11,228 nt of DNA from an uncultured Bacilli bacterium (lineage in GTDB: Bacteria; Bacillota_I; Bacilli_A; RF39; UBA660). Location of the stretch: the NCBI GenBank assembly GCA_910586865.1, contig CAJUIY010000051.1:1-11228 (forward strand), read 5' to 3'. A program made the position numbers and the translations under genes. Below the pieces are notes generated by a model. The model did no database searches, was not told where the DNA came from, and saw only the letters and a program-made list of their open reading frames with translations. The number at the start of each line of letters is the position of its first letter. Positions within the stretch are counted from its first letter, which is position 1. This document shows, in pieces, positions 1 to 5,798 of the stretch.

Positions 1-81
1 TTTCGAGACATTTTCTAAAGTTAATACTTAAGACATTATCATAAATTAATCATATCCTTTTCTCTATAAAGTATAAACACA

Positions 82-110
82 TTGACTTTTTGTTGTATTT
101 GTGATATAAT
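82..110 (+). promoter_or_regulatory. Sigma-A-type promoter with extended -10
   Basis: TTGACT at 82-87 and TATAAT at 105-110 are separated by exactly 17 bases, and TGA directly precedes the -10 (102-104), giving an extended -10. Transcription should start near 117, just ahead of the AGGGGAG at 123-129. The in-frame TTG at 111 would lie upstream of the transcript start, so it cannot be the start codon of the following gene. Confidence 0.8.
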
Positions 111-140
111 TTGACTACTTTTAGGGGAGATGGAAGTAAG

Positions 141-531
141 TTGGATAATGTAGAGAAAACGGAAGACTTAGAAAAAATGGTTGAATTCTTGTGGGACCAA
201 TGCGTTTGTAAGGAAAAAGATGCCTATGAAAGACCTAATAACTTAGTTGGTCGAGGAAAGCTAAATAAATTTGCGTATAACAAAAATCAAATTACTTATT
301 ATCAGCCAGTAATAGCTTTTATAGGCTCAATTTTAAGACCGATTGATGAAGAAGCAAGGTTATTATGATTTAGCATATGAAAACAATGGAGAGAGATGGA
401 CAGAATTCTATTTTAAAGTGGAAAAGGCTGTTTCTTTGTTAAATGCATCTGGGCTATTAGAATTTTGTCATTCTAGTAAAGATTGGGATTCTGTAGAATC
501 TAGAAATCCCAAAATAAGAATAAAAAAATAA
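141..531 (+). pseudogene. Hypothetical protein gene split by a +1 frameshift
   Basis: I do not recognise this protein. The first part reads from a TTG at 141 (DNVEKTEDLEKMVEFLWDQC...) to a TGA at 366-368. Reading then continues in the next frame to a TAA at 529-531 (...YYDLAYENNGERWTEFYFK...). The second frame is closed by TAA at 334-336, so the shift lies between 337 and 368. One extra T in the GGTTATTATG stretch (359-368) would explain it: removing it gives a continuous product of about 130 residues reading ...DEEARYYDLAYE... The product has no signal peptide or membrane segment and is rich in Trp, Tyr and charged residues. The start is uncertain: AGGGGAG (123-129) is 11 nt and GGAAG (132-136) is 4 nt from TTG 141; ATG 177 is an alternative. 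The gene has its own promoter and terminator, so it was a single unit. A sequencing error is as possible as a real lesion. Confidence 0.55.
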
Positions 532-532
532 T

Positions 533-566
533 AAGAGAATATATTTTGATATACTCTTTTATTTTT
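533..566 (+). terminator. Intrinsic terminator with one stem mismatch
   Basis: The arms AAGAGAATAT (533-542) and ATATACTCTT (549-558) pair over 10 positions with one A-A mismatch around a 6-nt loop. A T-rich run follows (559-566). It directly follows the stop at 531. The right arm also contains a candidate extended -10 for the next gene, and the mgtC-like gene's ribosome binding site begins at 568. Confidence 0.6.
547..555 (+). promoter_or_regulatory. Candidate extended -10 promoter for the mgtC-like gene
   Basis: TGATATACT fits the extended -10 pattern TGnTATAAT with one mismatch. Seventeen bases upstream, 527-532 reads AATAAT, which is a poor -35, so this would be an extended -10 promoter only. 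It would start transcription near 562 and give a leader of about 20 nt containing the Shine-Dalgarno sequence at 568-574. No better promoter is visible between the upstream stop and the gene. Confidence 0.4.
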
Positions 567-581
567 GAAAGGAGAATATAA

Positions 582-1298
582 ATGACATATGAACAATTTT
601 TAATTCGAATTAGCATTAGTTTTATATTAAGCTTTTTAATAGGATTAGAAAGACAGTGGAGGAGAAGAGCCATTGGATTGCGGACGAATGTCTTAGTCTC
701 TATTGGATCATTCTTGTTTGTTAGTTTTTCTATTCAAACAAATGCAAATGACATTTCTAGAATAGCAGCACAAGTTGTATCTGGTATTGGTTTCTTGGGT
801 GCAGGTGTTATTTTAAAAGATAAAGCGAATATTAAGGGATTAAATACAGCAGCAACCCTTTGGTGTAATGCCGCTATTGGGACACTCTGTGCAGCAGGAT
901 TAACACTAGAAGCTACTATTGGTACCTTATTTATCTTGTTTGCCAACATCATTTTAAGATTTATAACGCAAAAGTTGAATGTTCCTTATAAAAAGCCAAA
1001 ATTTGAATGTTATCGTCTTAAAATTGTTTGCGATGAGGAAAAAGAGTTTATTATTAGAACGTTAATCAGTCAAAGTGCCAATGATGAGTATTTCACATTA
1101 ACAAACTTAGAGAACACTACCTTAGAGCAGGGAAAAGTAAAAATATATGCTCACTTTAATATTGCAACAGAACAAAACAAATTAATGGAAGAATTAATTA
1201 ATCGTATCGTAATTGAACCTGGTGTCTTTTCTTCTGGGTGGAAAAAGTTAGAGCGAGTGAAGAGGGGGGGATTAGAAGACGATGACGATGAATTATAA
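582..1298 (+). CDS. MgtC/SapB family membrane protein
   Basis: This 238-residue integral membrane protein belongs to the MgtC/SapB/YhiD family. MgtC in Salmonella supports growth in low magnesium and survival in macrophages; the role in commensal Gram-positives is not settled. The N-terminal half carries the family signatures: GLERQWRRRAIGLRTN (21-36), IAAQVVSGIGFLGAGVILKD (61-80) and IKGLNTAATLWCNAAIG (84-100). Four or so membrane helices lie within residues 5-128. Residues about 140-225 are soluble and match the ACT-like C-terminal domain of longer MgtC proteins. The ATG at 582 has AAAGGAG at 568-574 with a 7-nt spacer. The extreme C terminus is acidic (LEDDDDEL) and is encoded just after a run of seven G residues (1264-1270). 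The next gene has its own promoter starting 3 nt after the stop. Family assignment is firm; substrate is unknown. Confidence 0.92.
   Translation: MTYEQFLIRISISFILSFLIGLERQWRRRAIGLRTNVLVSIGSFLFVSFSIQTNANDISRIAAQVVSGIGFLGAGVILKDKANIKGLNTAATLWCNAAIGTLCAAGLTLEATIGTLFILFANIILRFITQKLNVPYKKPKFECYRLKIVCDEEKEFIIRTLISQSANDEYFTLTNLENTTLEQGKVKIYAHFNIATEQNKLMEELINRIVIEPGVFSSGWKKLERVKRGGLEDDDDEL
1264..1270 (+). repeat. Seven-G homopolymer in the 3' end of the mgtC-like gene
   Basis: Seven consecutive G residues encode Arg-Gly-Gly near the C terminus. Such runs are rare in DNA this AT-rich and are prone to polymerase slippage. One base less gives ...RGD and stop; one base more gives ...GGIRRR and stop. Either change removes the acidic tail. 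Confidence 0.9.
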
Positions 1299-1300
1299 TA

Positions 1301-1329
1301 TTGACAGTTATCATTGTATATTATATAGT
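1301..1329 (+). promoter_or_regulatory. Sigma-A-type promoter for the DUF5684-like gene
   Basis: A perfect TTGACA (1301-1306) and TATAGT (1324-1329) are 17 bases apart. The -35 begins three bases after the upstream stop codon. The predicted start point near 1336 falls inside the Shine-Dalgarno sequence (1335-1342), so the leader would be only about 14 nt. A start a few bases upstream, or read-through from the upstream gene, would leave a more usual leader. Confidence 0.65.
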
Positions 1330-1349
1330 AAAAGAAAGGAGGAGTAGAA

Positions 1350-1754
1350 GTGTATAGTTATTATGATGTGGACCAGACAGCGATATTTGCTGTTTTATCA
1401 GGATTTTTCATGACAATAGCAATTATAGGTACTATTATTGGGGTTTTAACTATTATTGCTATGTGGAAAATATTCACAAAAGCTGGAAAACCAGGTTGGG
1501 CATCGCTAATACCAATTTATAATGTAGTAGTATTGTTTCAAGTTGTTAACTTAAGTCCATGGCTGATATTATTATTTATAGTACCTATCGTAAATATTTT
1601 TGCCGTATTTGTTTTATCTATTATGTTAAATTTACGACTTGCCAAAGCTTTTGATAAAGGAACTGGTTTTGCGTTAGGATTAATCTTTTTAAATACGATA
1701 TTTATCTTAATATTAGGACTTGGTGATAGTAAATACGTTGGTATTACAGAATAA
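1350..1754 (+). CDS. DUF5684-like small integral membrane protein
   Basis: This 134-residue, very hydrophobic protein has three or four membrane segments: about 11-38, 59-94 (long, probably two short helices around the Pro at 70) and 107-123. The stretch between the first two, IFTKAGKPGWASLIPIYN (41-58), is the hallmark I associate with DUF5684, as is the later LAKAFDKGTGFALGLIFL (98-115). No catalytic residues are apparent and the function is unknown. Translation starts at GTG 1350, supported by a near-perfect AAAGGAGG at 1335-1342 with a 7-nt spacer; no ATG is better placed. The gene has its own promoter and ends at a hairpin shared with the convergent LCP gene. Family recognition is from memory of the motif pattern; the membrane character is certain. 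Confidence 0.85.
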   Translation: MYSYYDVDQTAIFAVLSGFFMTIAIIGTIIGVLTIIAMWKIFTKAGKPGWASLIPIYNVVVLFQVVNLSPWLILLFIVPIVNIFAVFVLSIMLNLRLAKAFDKGTGFALGLIFLNTIFILILGLGDSKYVGITE

Positions 1755-1788
1755 AAAACATATAGCTTTGAGCTATATGCTTTTTTTT
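1753..1788. terminator. Bidirectional intrinsic terminator
   Basis: CATATAGCT (1759-1767) and AGCTATATG (1771-1779) form a perfect 9-bp stem with a TTG loop. Eight T follow on the + strand (1781-1788), and six A precede it (1753-1758), which gives a T run on the - strand. It can therefore end both the DUF5684-like gene (stop at 1754) and the convergent LCP gene, whose stop codon (complement of 1787-1789) overlaps the T run. Confidence 0.9.
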
Positions 1789-3757
1789 AACTAGCTGGTG
1801 TTGTTGTTCCGCTACTATCTGGATTAGAACCCTCTTGGTTTCCACCAGTACCAGGTGTAGGCTTTTCCTCTCCCTTATCTGGATTTTTAGGTTCTTCAGG
1901 ATCTACAGTAGGTTTGTTATCTGGTTTGGTAACAGTACTATTATTCTTGCTATCATCGTCATCACCATTATCATCATCATCATCTTGATTTTCTTCATCA
2001 TAACTATTGATATTTGGTTTTGTGGTGGTGGTAGTATTCTTTTTATCATTTTGTTCTTTATCGGTATCTGGTGCCTTTGGATATTTTGAAGCCACATAAG
2101 TTGACTTGTAAGGTCCTTCACCAATTATTTTTTTCTCATATGGTTCGTTAATTGAGAAAGTAAAACTTCTGGAATCTTTATGCTTGATTAACTCTAGATT
2201 TGCTTTCATCGCTTCTGTAATATCATCACGGCTATAAGTATTTGGAACATAATTATATAAAGTCATACGCATTCTTTTGTCATATATCATGGCACTTTGT
2301 CCTTGTAAATATAATTGTTGGATATTAATGATATTTGATTTATCAGTACTTAACGTTTTTAAAATATCTTTTGCGATACTATAGAACGATAAGATTTGTT
2401 TTGTTGTTAGATTCGTATCGATACTATTCGCTACCGTATTCATAACAGAGGTAAATTGTTTCACACTTTTTAAGTCTTTAATTTTCGTTAGCATTGCTTG
2501 AATGACTAATTGTTGATTTTGACCTCTTCCAAAGTCACCATTAACTAATTGTTTTCTATTTCTAGAAAGAACTAATGCTCCTTCCCCATCTAAATGTTGG
2601 AATCCTTCTTTAATACAAACTTGTTGTCCACGACTAGAATCATCCGTACATAAGTCTTGTGGTACTTCGACATCAATACCACCTAAAGCATTTACTAAAT
2701 TAACAAGGCCTTTAAAGTTGATTTTTGCATAATAATCAATATCAACATCAAAGAAATCTTCAATAGTATTAATTATACAATCATTACCATAAGCAGCTGC
2801 ATGAGTAATTTTGTTTTCATCTTTTCCTGGCCAACAAGAAATCGGTACATAACTGTCTCTAGGAATCGATAACATAGTGGCATTTAATGTTTTTGGGTTG
2901 AATGTAATTAATATTAAAGAATCACCATTGGCAACCGCATTCTTGGTTAAAACCTCATCTGTTGAATCAATTCCCATTAATAGAATGGTAAATGGTTCTG
3001 TTACATTCTTACCGCTCGATTTTGTTTCTTCTTCGGATGTTTTTGATTTTAACATCTTTTTTTCTTTTGATTGAATAATTTTTGTTTCTTCTCCGATATT
3101 TTCGTATCCTGCAATACTACTATAAATGTTTGCATAATCAGTAGCTACAAAAATAGCTCCTAAATCTTTCGAATATAAGTCAGTAATCATCTCAATATAA
3201 CTGTCATATTCCTCAATATCATTGCTATCATTTAGTTTATCTTCCTTGATTATTTCTTGGGGAATAATATATCCTTCTGGAGATTTATGGTCTTTCAAAA
3301 CTCCAATTTTATAATTTTTCATATCACTAGCCTTACTAGCTTCGTCTTCTTTTAAAACAATTAAACTAGAAGAATAAGTAACGTATTTTTTATTAATATT
3401 ATCAACCGTTCCATATAAATAAGAGATTATAAAACTAATACCAAAACAAATTCCAGAATAAAAGATTAAAAATAAAATAAATCCAATTCGTTTTGATTTT
3501 TTCTTTTTTTTCTTCTTTGAGACTTTGTTTTTTAAGACTCCTCTTAGTTTAATAAGAGATATGAAGTCAACAAGAATCAAAATACCTATTACAATATACC
3601 TAATAATATCCTCAATTCCTGTTAATAAAAACAAATTATAAATCAAATATCCACTAGTACCTAAAGATATTAGAAATAAGATTACCAATATGGTACAAAG
3701 AACCTTACTTCTTTTAGGAACTTTTTCTTCTTCTAATGCATCTAATTCTTTTGCCAT
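1787..3757 (-). CDS. LCP (LytR-CpsA-Psr) family wall-polymer ligase with N-terminal solute-binding-like module
   Basis: LCP enzymes transfer polyprenyl-linked glycopolymers such as teichoic acid to peptidoglycan outside the membrane. The protein has 656 residues, longer than the usual 300-400. Membrane helices lie at about 17-42, 52-70 and 91-115, with a Lys-rich cytoplasmic loop (78-90) placing the rest outside. Residues about 128-235 resemble part of a periplasmic binding protein (SSSLIVLKEDEA..., YKIGVLKD, then LGAIFVATDYANIY). The LCP domain spans about 256-428: ILLMGID (258-264), NGDSLILITFNPKT (277-290), LSIPRDSY (296-303), KITHAAAYGN (316-325), INALGGID-like VNALGGID (355-362), LSRNRK (397-402) and GDFGRGQNQQ (407-416). 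The key Asp279, Arg300, Asp301, Arg399, Arg401 and Arg411 are present. The tail (565-656) is disordered, with Thr and Asp runs. ATG 3757 has GGTGA (3767-3771) 9 nt upstream. LCP identity is firm; the polymer it attaches is unknown. Confidence 0.93.
   Translation of the reverse strand: MAKELDALEEEKVPKRSKVLCTILVILFLISLGTSGYLIYNLFLLTGIEDIIRYIVIGILILVDFISLIKLRGVLKNKVSKKKKKKKSKRIGFILFLIFYSGICFGISFIISYLYGTVDNINKKYVTYSSSLIVLKEDEASKASDMKNYKIGVLKDHKSPEGYIIPQEIIKEDKLNDSNDIEEYDSYIEMITDLYSKDLGAIFVATDYANIYSSIAGYENIGEETKIIQSKEKKMLKSKTSEEETKSSGKNVTEPFTILLMGIDSTDEVLTKNAVANGDSLILITFNPKTLNATMLSIPRDSYVPISCWPGKDENKITHAAAYGNDCIINTIEDFFDVDIDYYAKINFKGLVNLVNALGGIDVEVPQDLCTDDSSRGQQVCIKEGFQHLDGEGALVLSRNRKQLVNGDFGRGQNQQLVIQAMLTKIKDLKSVKQFTSVMNTVANSIDTNLTTKQILSFYSIAKDILKTLSTDKSNIINIQQLYLQGQSAMIYDKRMRMTLYNYVPNTYSRDDITEAMKANLELIKHKDSRSFTFSINEPYEKKIIGEGPYKSTYVASKYPKAPDTDKEQNDKKNTTTTTKPNINSYDEENQDDDDDNGDDDDSKNNSTVTKPDNKPTVDPEEPKNPDKGEEKPTPGTGGNQEGSNPDSSGTTTPAS
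1955..1984 (-). repeat. GAT-codon repeat encoding Asp runs in the LCP tail
   Basis: On the coding strand this stretch is almost entirely GAT/GAC codons (five uninterrupted GAT at 1970-1984), encoding five Asp, Asn-Gly and four Asp (residues 592-602). It is a trinucleotide microsatellite in a disordered tail, so its length could vary between strains without breaking the frame. Confidence 0.8.
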
Positions 3758-3797
3758 AAAAAAATTTCACCAACCTTCTTAATTTTAGCTAATATTT

Positions 3798-3826
3798 ATT
3801 ATACAAAAAAATAGTATATATTTCAA
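3798..3826 (-). promoter_or_regulatory. Promoter of the LCP gene
   Basis: Read on the - strand, TTGAAA (complement of 3821-3826) and a perfect TATAAT (complement of 3798-3803) are 17 bases apart. Transcription should start near 3791, giving a leader of about 34 nt that contains AAGAAGG and GGTGA before the ATG. Confidence 0.78.
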
Positions 3827-3848
3827 CCTTTATCCAATAATTTTATAT

Positions 3849-3907
3849 TGTAAACATTTGTAAATAGTTTGTAAATTATTCACATGATATATACATCAAT
3901 TTGTAAA
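3849..3907 (+). promoter_or_regulatory. Phased TGTAAA direct repeats, WalR-box-like
   Basis: TGTAAA occurs at 3849-3854, 3859-3864, 3870-3875 and 3902-3907. Start-to-start steps are 10, 11 and 32 bases, close to one, one and three helical turns, so all copies face the same side of the DNA. The pair at 3859-3875 fits the WalR (YycF) consensus TGTWAH-N5-TGTWAH exactly. The three-copy cluster begins 22 bases upstream of the LCP -35 and about 100 bases upstream of the gat -35. A PhoP-type regulator, which binds TTTACA-like repeats with an 11-bp period, is the alternative reading of the other strand. Confidence 0.45.
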
Positions 3908-3978
3908 GTTATGGATAAGTTTGATAGGCAAATAGTCTTATCGATTTGCGGAAACTTTCATTTGTTAATTTTCATTAA

Positions 3979-4007
3979 TTTACATCTAGAAATATACATG
4001 ATATAAT
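3979..4007 (+). promoter_or_regulatory. Promoter of the gatCAB operon
   Basis: TTTACA (3979-3984) and TATAAT (4002-4007) are 17 bases apart, and TGA at 3999-4001 makes the -10 an extended one. Transcription should start near 4014, just upstream of the TAAGGAG (4018-4024) of gatC. The leader is too short to hold a T-box or riboswitch. Confidence 0.82.
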
Positions 4008-4033
4008 AAACTGGTATTAAGGAGCTGATTACT

Positions 4034-4348
4034 ATGATAGATAAACTATCAGAAGAAGAAGTATTGCATACTGCAGAGCTTGCAAGAATTGAAATTAGTA
4101 AAGAAGAATTAAGTAGTTATCAAATAAAATTAAAAAAATTATTAGATGATGTGGATAAAATAAAAGAAATAAAACTTCCAAATAGTGATGATGTAAATGA
4201 AAATGAAAAGCTAATTGCACCATGGAGTAGGGATTGTGTATTAAGAAGTGATCAAGAAGGAGGAATGCTTGATCCAAAAGAGGTATTACTAAATGTACCA
4301 AAAAAAAGTGGAAATTATATCGAAGTGCCGGTGGTTATCAATGAGTAA
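4034..4348 (+). CDS. gatC: Aspartyl/glutamyl-tRNA amidotransferase subunit C
   Basis: GatC is the small subunit that wraps around GatA and stabilises the GatCAB complex, which converts Glu-tRNA(Gln) to Gln-tRNA(Gln) and Asp-tRNA(Asn) to Asn-tRNA(Asn) in the cytoplasm. The 104-residue product shows the usual pattern: LSEEEVLHTAELARIEISKE (5-24), a helix ending LKKLLDDVDKIKEI (33-46), then the extended segment with APWSRDCVLRSD (62-73) and the C-terminal VPKKSGNYIEVPVVI (88-102). Length is typical or slightly long for the family. ATG 4034 has TAAGGAG (4018-4024) with a 9-nt spacer. It is first in the operon, and its last 8 bases overlap the start of gatA, suggesting translational coupling and equal subunit output. 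Confidence 0.96.
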   Translation: MIDKLSEEEVLHTAELARIEISKEELSSYQIKLKKLLDDVDKIKEIKLPNSDDVNENEKLIAPWSRDCVLRSDQEGGMLDPKEVLLNVPKKSGNYIEVPVVINE

Positions 4349-5798
4349 ATATTTAGATTTAGAACTATTAGAAATACACAATTTATTAAAGAATGGAAAA
4401 ATCACTCCTACGGATTTAGTGTTGGAAGCTTTTGAAAGAGTAGAAGAAAAGAAAGAGTTAAATTGCTTTGTAACATTAGATAAAGAAGGAGCTTTACAAA
4501 GAGCTAAAGAATTAGAAAAAGAAGAAATAAAAGGTATTACTTATGGGATACCTATTGCAATCAAAGATAATATTATAACAAAAAATCTTCGTACCACAGC
4601 CTCTTCTAAAATGTTAGAAAATTTTATACCGATTTATGATGCTGATGTCGTAAGAAAAGTGAAAGAAGCTCAAATGATTGTGATTGGAAAAACCAATATG
4701 GATGAGTTTGCGATGGGATCCTCCACACAAACATCGTATTTTGGACCCACGAAAAATCCTTGGAATCAGAATTTAGTACCAGGTGGATCCTCTGGAGGTT
4801 CCGCAACAGTTGTTAGTAGTAGGATTGTACCATTAGCATTAGGTACCGATACGGGTGGATCGATTCGACAACCATCTAGTTTTTGTGGAATTGTGGGATT
4901 AAAGCCAACCTATGGTAGAGTATCTAGATATGGAGTCATTGCTTTTGCTTCTAGCCTTGATCAAGTAGGACCAATGACAAGAACCGTTTATGAAAATGCA
5001 GTTGTTTTAAACAGTATTTGTGGAAAAAGTGATTTGGATTTGACCTCTGTGGAAACAAAAGAAGATTTTACTAGATTGATTGGAAAAGATATTCATGGTA
5101 TGAAGCTAGCGATTCCCAAGTTTTATATAAGCGATGCAATTGATAGCGAAATTAGGGAAAACTTACAGAAAGTAGTTAGTTTTTTAGAGAAACAGGGATG
5201 TACCATTTCTTATGTAGATATTGACTATATTGAACAAGCAGTAACACTATATCAAATTATTGCCATGGGAGAAGCTAGTTCGAATCTTGCTAGATACGAT
5301 GGTATTCGGTATGGTTATCGTTATGAAAATCCAAAGGATATGAATGATTTGTATGTCAAATCAAGAAGATTTGGCTTTGGGGATGAAGTAAAAAGAAGAA
5401 TTATGGTAGGAAGTTATTTATTAAGTGGAGAAAATGCAACTACTTATTATAATAAAGCTTTAGAAATAAGAAACGAAATGAAAAATAGTTTTCAAAATGT
5501 TTTTCGTGAGTATGATTTAATCATCGGACCAACTGCTACAACGAAAGCTTATTCTTTAGGAAAAGATTTAGATGATGCGGTCAAATCTTTTATGGATGAT
5601 ATATTAACCATCCCTGTCAATATGGCTGGACTTCCAGGAATGAATCTTCCTATTGGTTTTTCAAATGATCATTTACCAATTGGAATGCAAATCATTGGAA
5701 ATCATTTTGAGGAAGCTAAGATTTATCAGTTGGCAAGTTTTATTGAAAAAGAACTTCACTTAAATTTAAATCCGAATGAGGGTGATACAAATGTCTAA
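4341..5798 (+). CDS. gatA: Aspartyl/glutamyl-tRNA amidotransferase subunit A
   Basis: GatA is the amidase subunit: it hydrolyses glutamine and passes ammonia to the GatB active site. The product has 485 residues, the normal length. The Ser-cis-Ser-Lys triad of the amidase signature family is intact: Lys75 (PIAIKDNI), Ser150 in GGSSGGSA (148-155) and the nucleophile Ser174 in DTGGSIRQPS (170-179). The spacing is the same as in staphylococcal GatA, offset by four. C-terminal motifs such as GPTATTKAY and NMAGLPGMNLPIG are present. I chose ATG 4341, which gives the family N terminus MSKYLDLEL and sits 8 bases inside gatC, with GGTGG at 4330-4334 as a binding site. An in-frame ATG at 4293 would add 16 unlike residues and has no binding site. 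It is joined to gatB by a second 8-nt overlap. Confidence 0.97.
   Translation: MSKYLDLELLEIHNLLKNGKITPTDLVLEAFERVEEKKELNCFVTLDKEGALQRAKELEKEEIKGITYGIPIAIKDNIITKNLRTTASSKMLENFIPIYDADVVRKVKEAQMIVIGKTNMDEFAMGSSTQTSYFGPTKNPWNQNLVPGGSSGGSATVVSSRIVPLALGTDTGGSIRQPSSFCGIVGLKPTYGRVSRYGVIAFASSLDQVGPMTRTVYENAVVLNSICGKSDLDLTSVETKEDFTRLIGKDIHGMKLAIPKFYISDAIDSEIRENLQKVVSFLEKQGCTISYVDIDYIEQAVTLYQIIAMGEASSNLARYDGIRYGYRYENPKDMNDLYVKSRRFGFGDEVKRRIMVGSYLLSGENATTYYNKALEIRNEMKNSFQNVFREYDLIIGPTATTKAYSLGKDLDDAVKSFMDDILTIPVNMAGLPGMNLPIGFSNDHLPIGMQIIGNHFEEAKIYQLASFIEKELHLNLNPNEGDTNV

Noticed and set aside
111..140. TTG at 111 as start of the first gene
   Set aside because: It directly follows a perfect TATAAT (105-110) and lies upstream of the predicted transcript start, with no binding site before it.
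130..153. Seven-codon reading frame ATG 130 to TAG 153 as a leader peptide
   Set aside because: The AGGGGAG ends at 129, directly against the ATG, so it cannot serve it; no attenuator follows within the gene.
734..952. Minus-strand reading frame inside the mgtC-like gene
   Set aside because: It is antisense to conserved MgtC motifs and has no promoter or binding site.
1835..2124. Reading frames on both strands overlapping the LCP tail
   Set aside because: They are shadows of the GAT-rich, low-complexity tail (Ile and Met runs) with no binding sites.
3911..4006. 31-codon reading frame in the LCP/gat intergenic region
   Set aside because: It has no Shine-Dalgarno sequence, its end overlaps the gat -10, and its product has no recognisable features.
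4293..4340. Longer gatA start at ATG 4293
   Set aside because: It adds 16 residues encoded inside gatC, unlike any GatA N terminus, and has no ribosome binding site.
5776..5790. Longer gatB start at ATG 5776
   Set aside because: No binding site precedes it, while GAGGGTG is correctly placed for ATG 5791, which gives the family N terminus.
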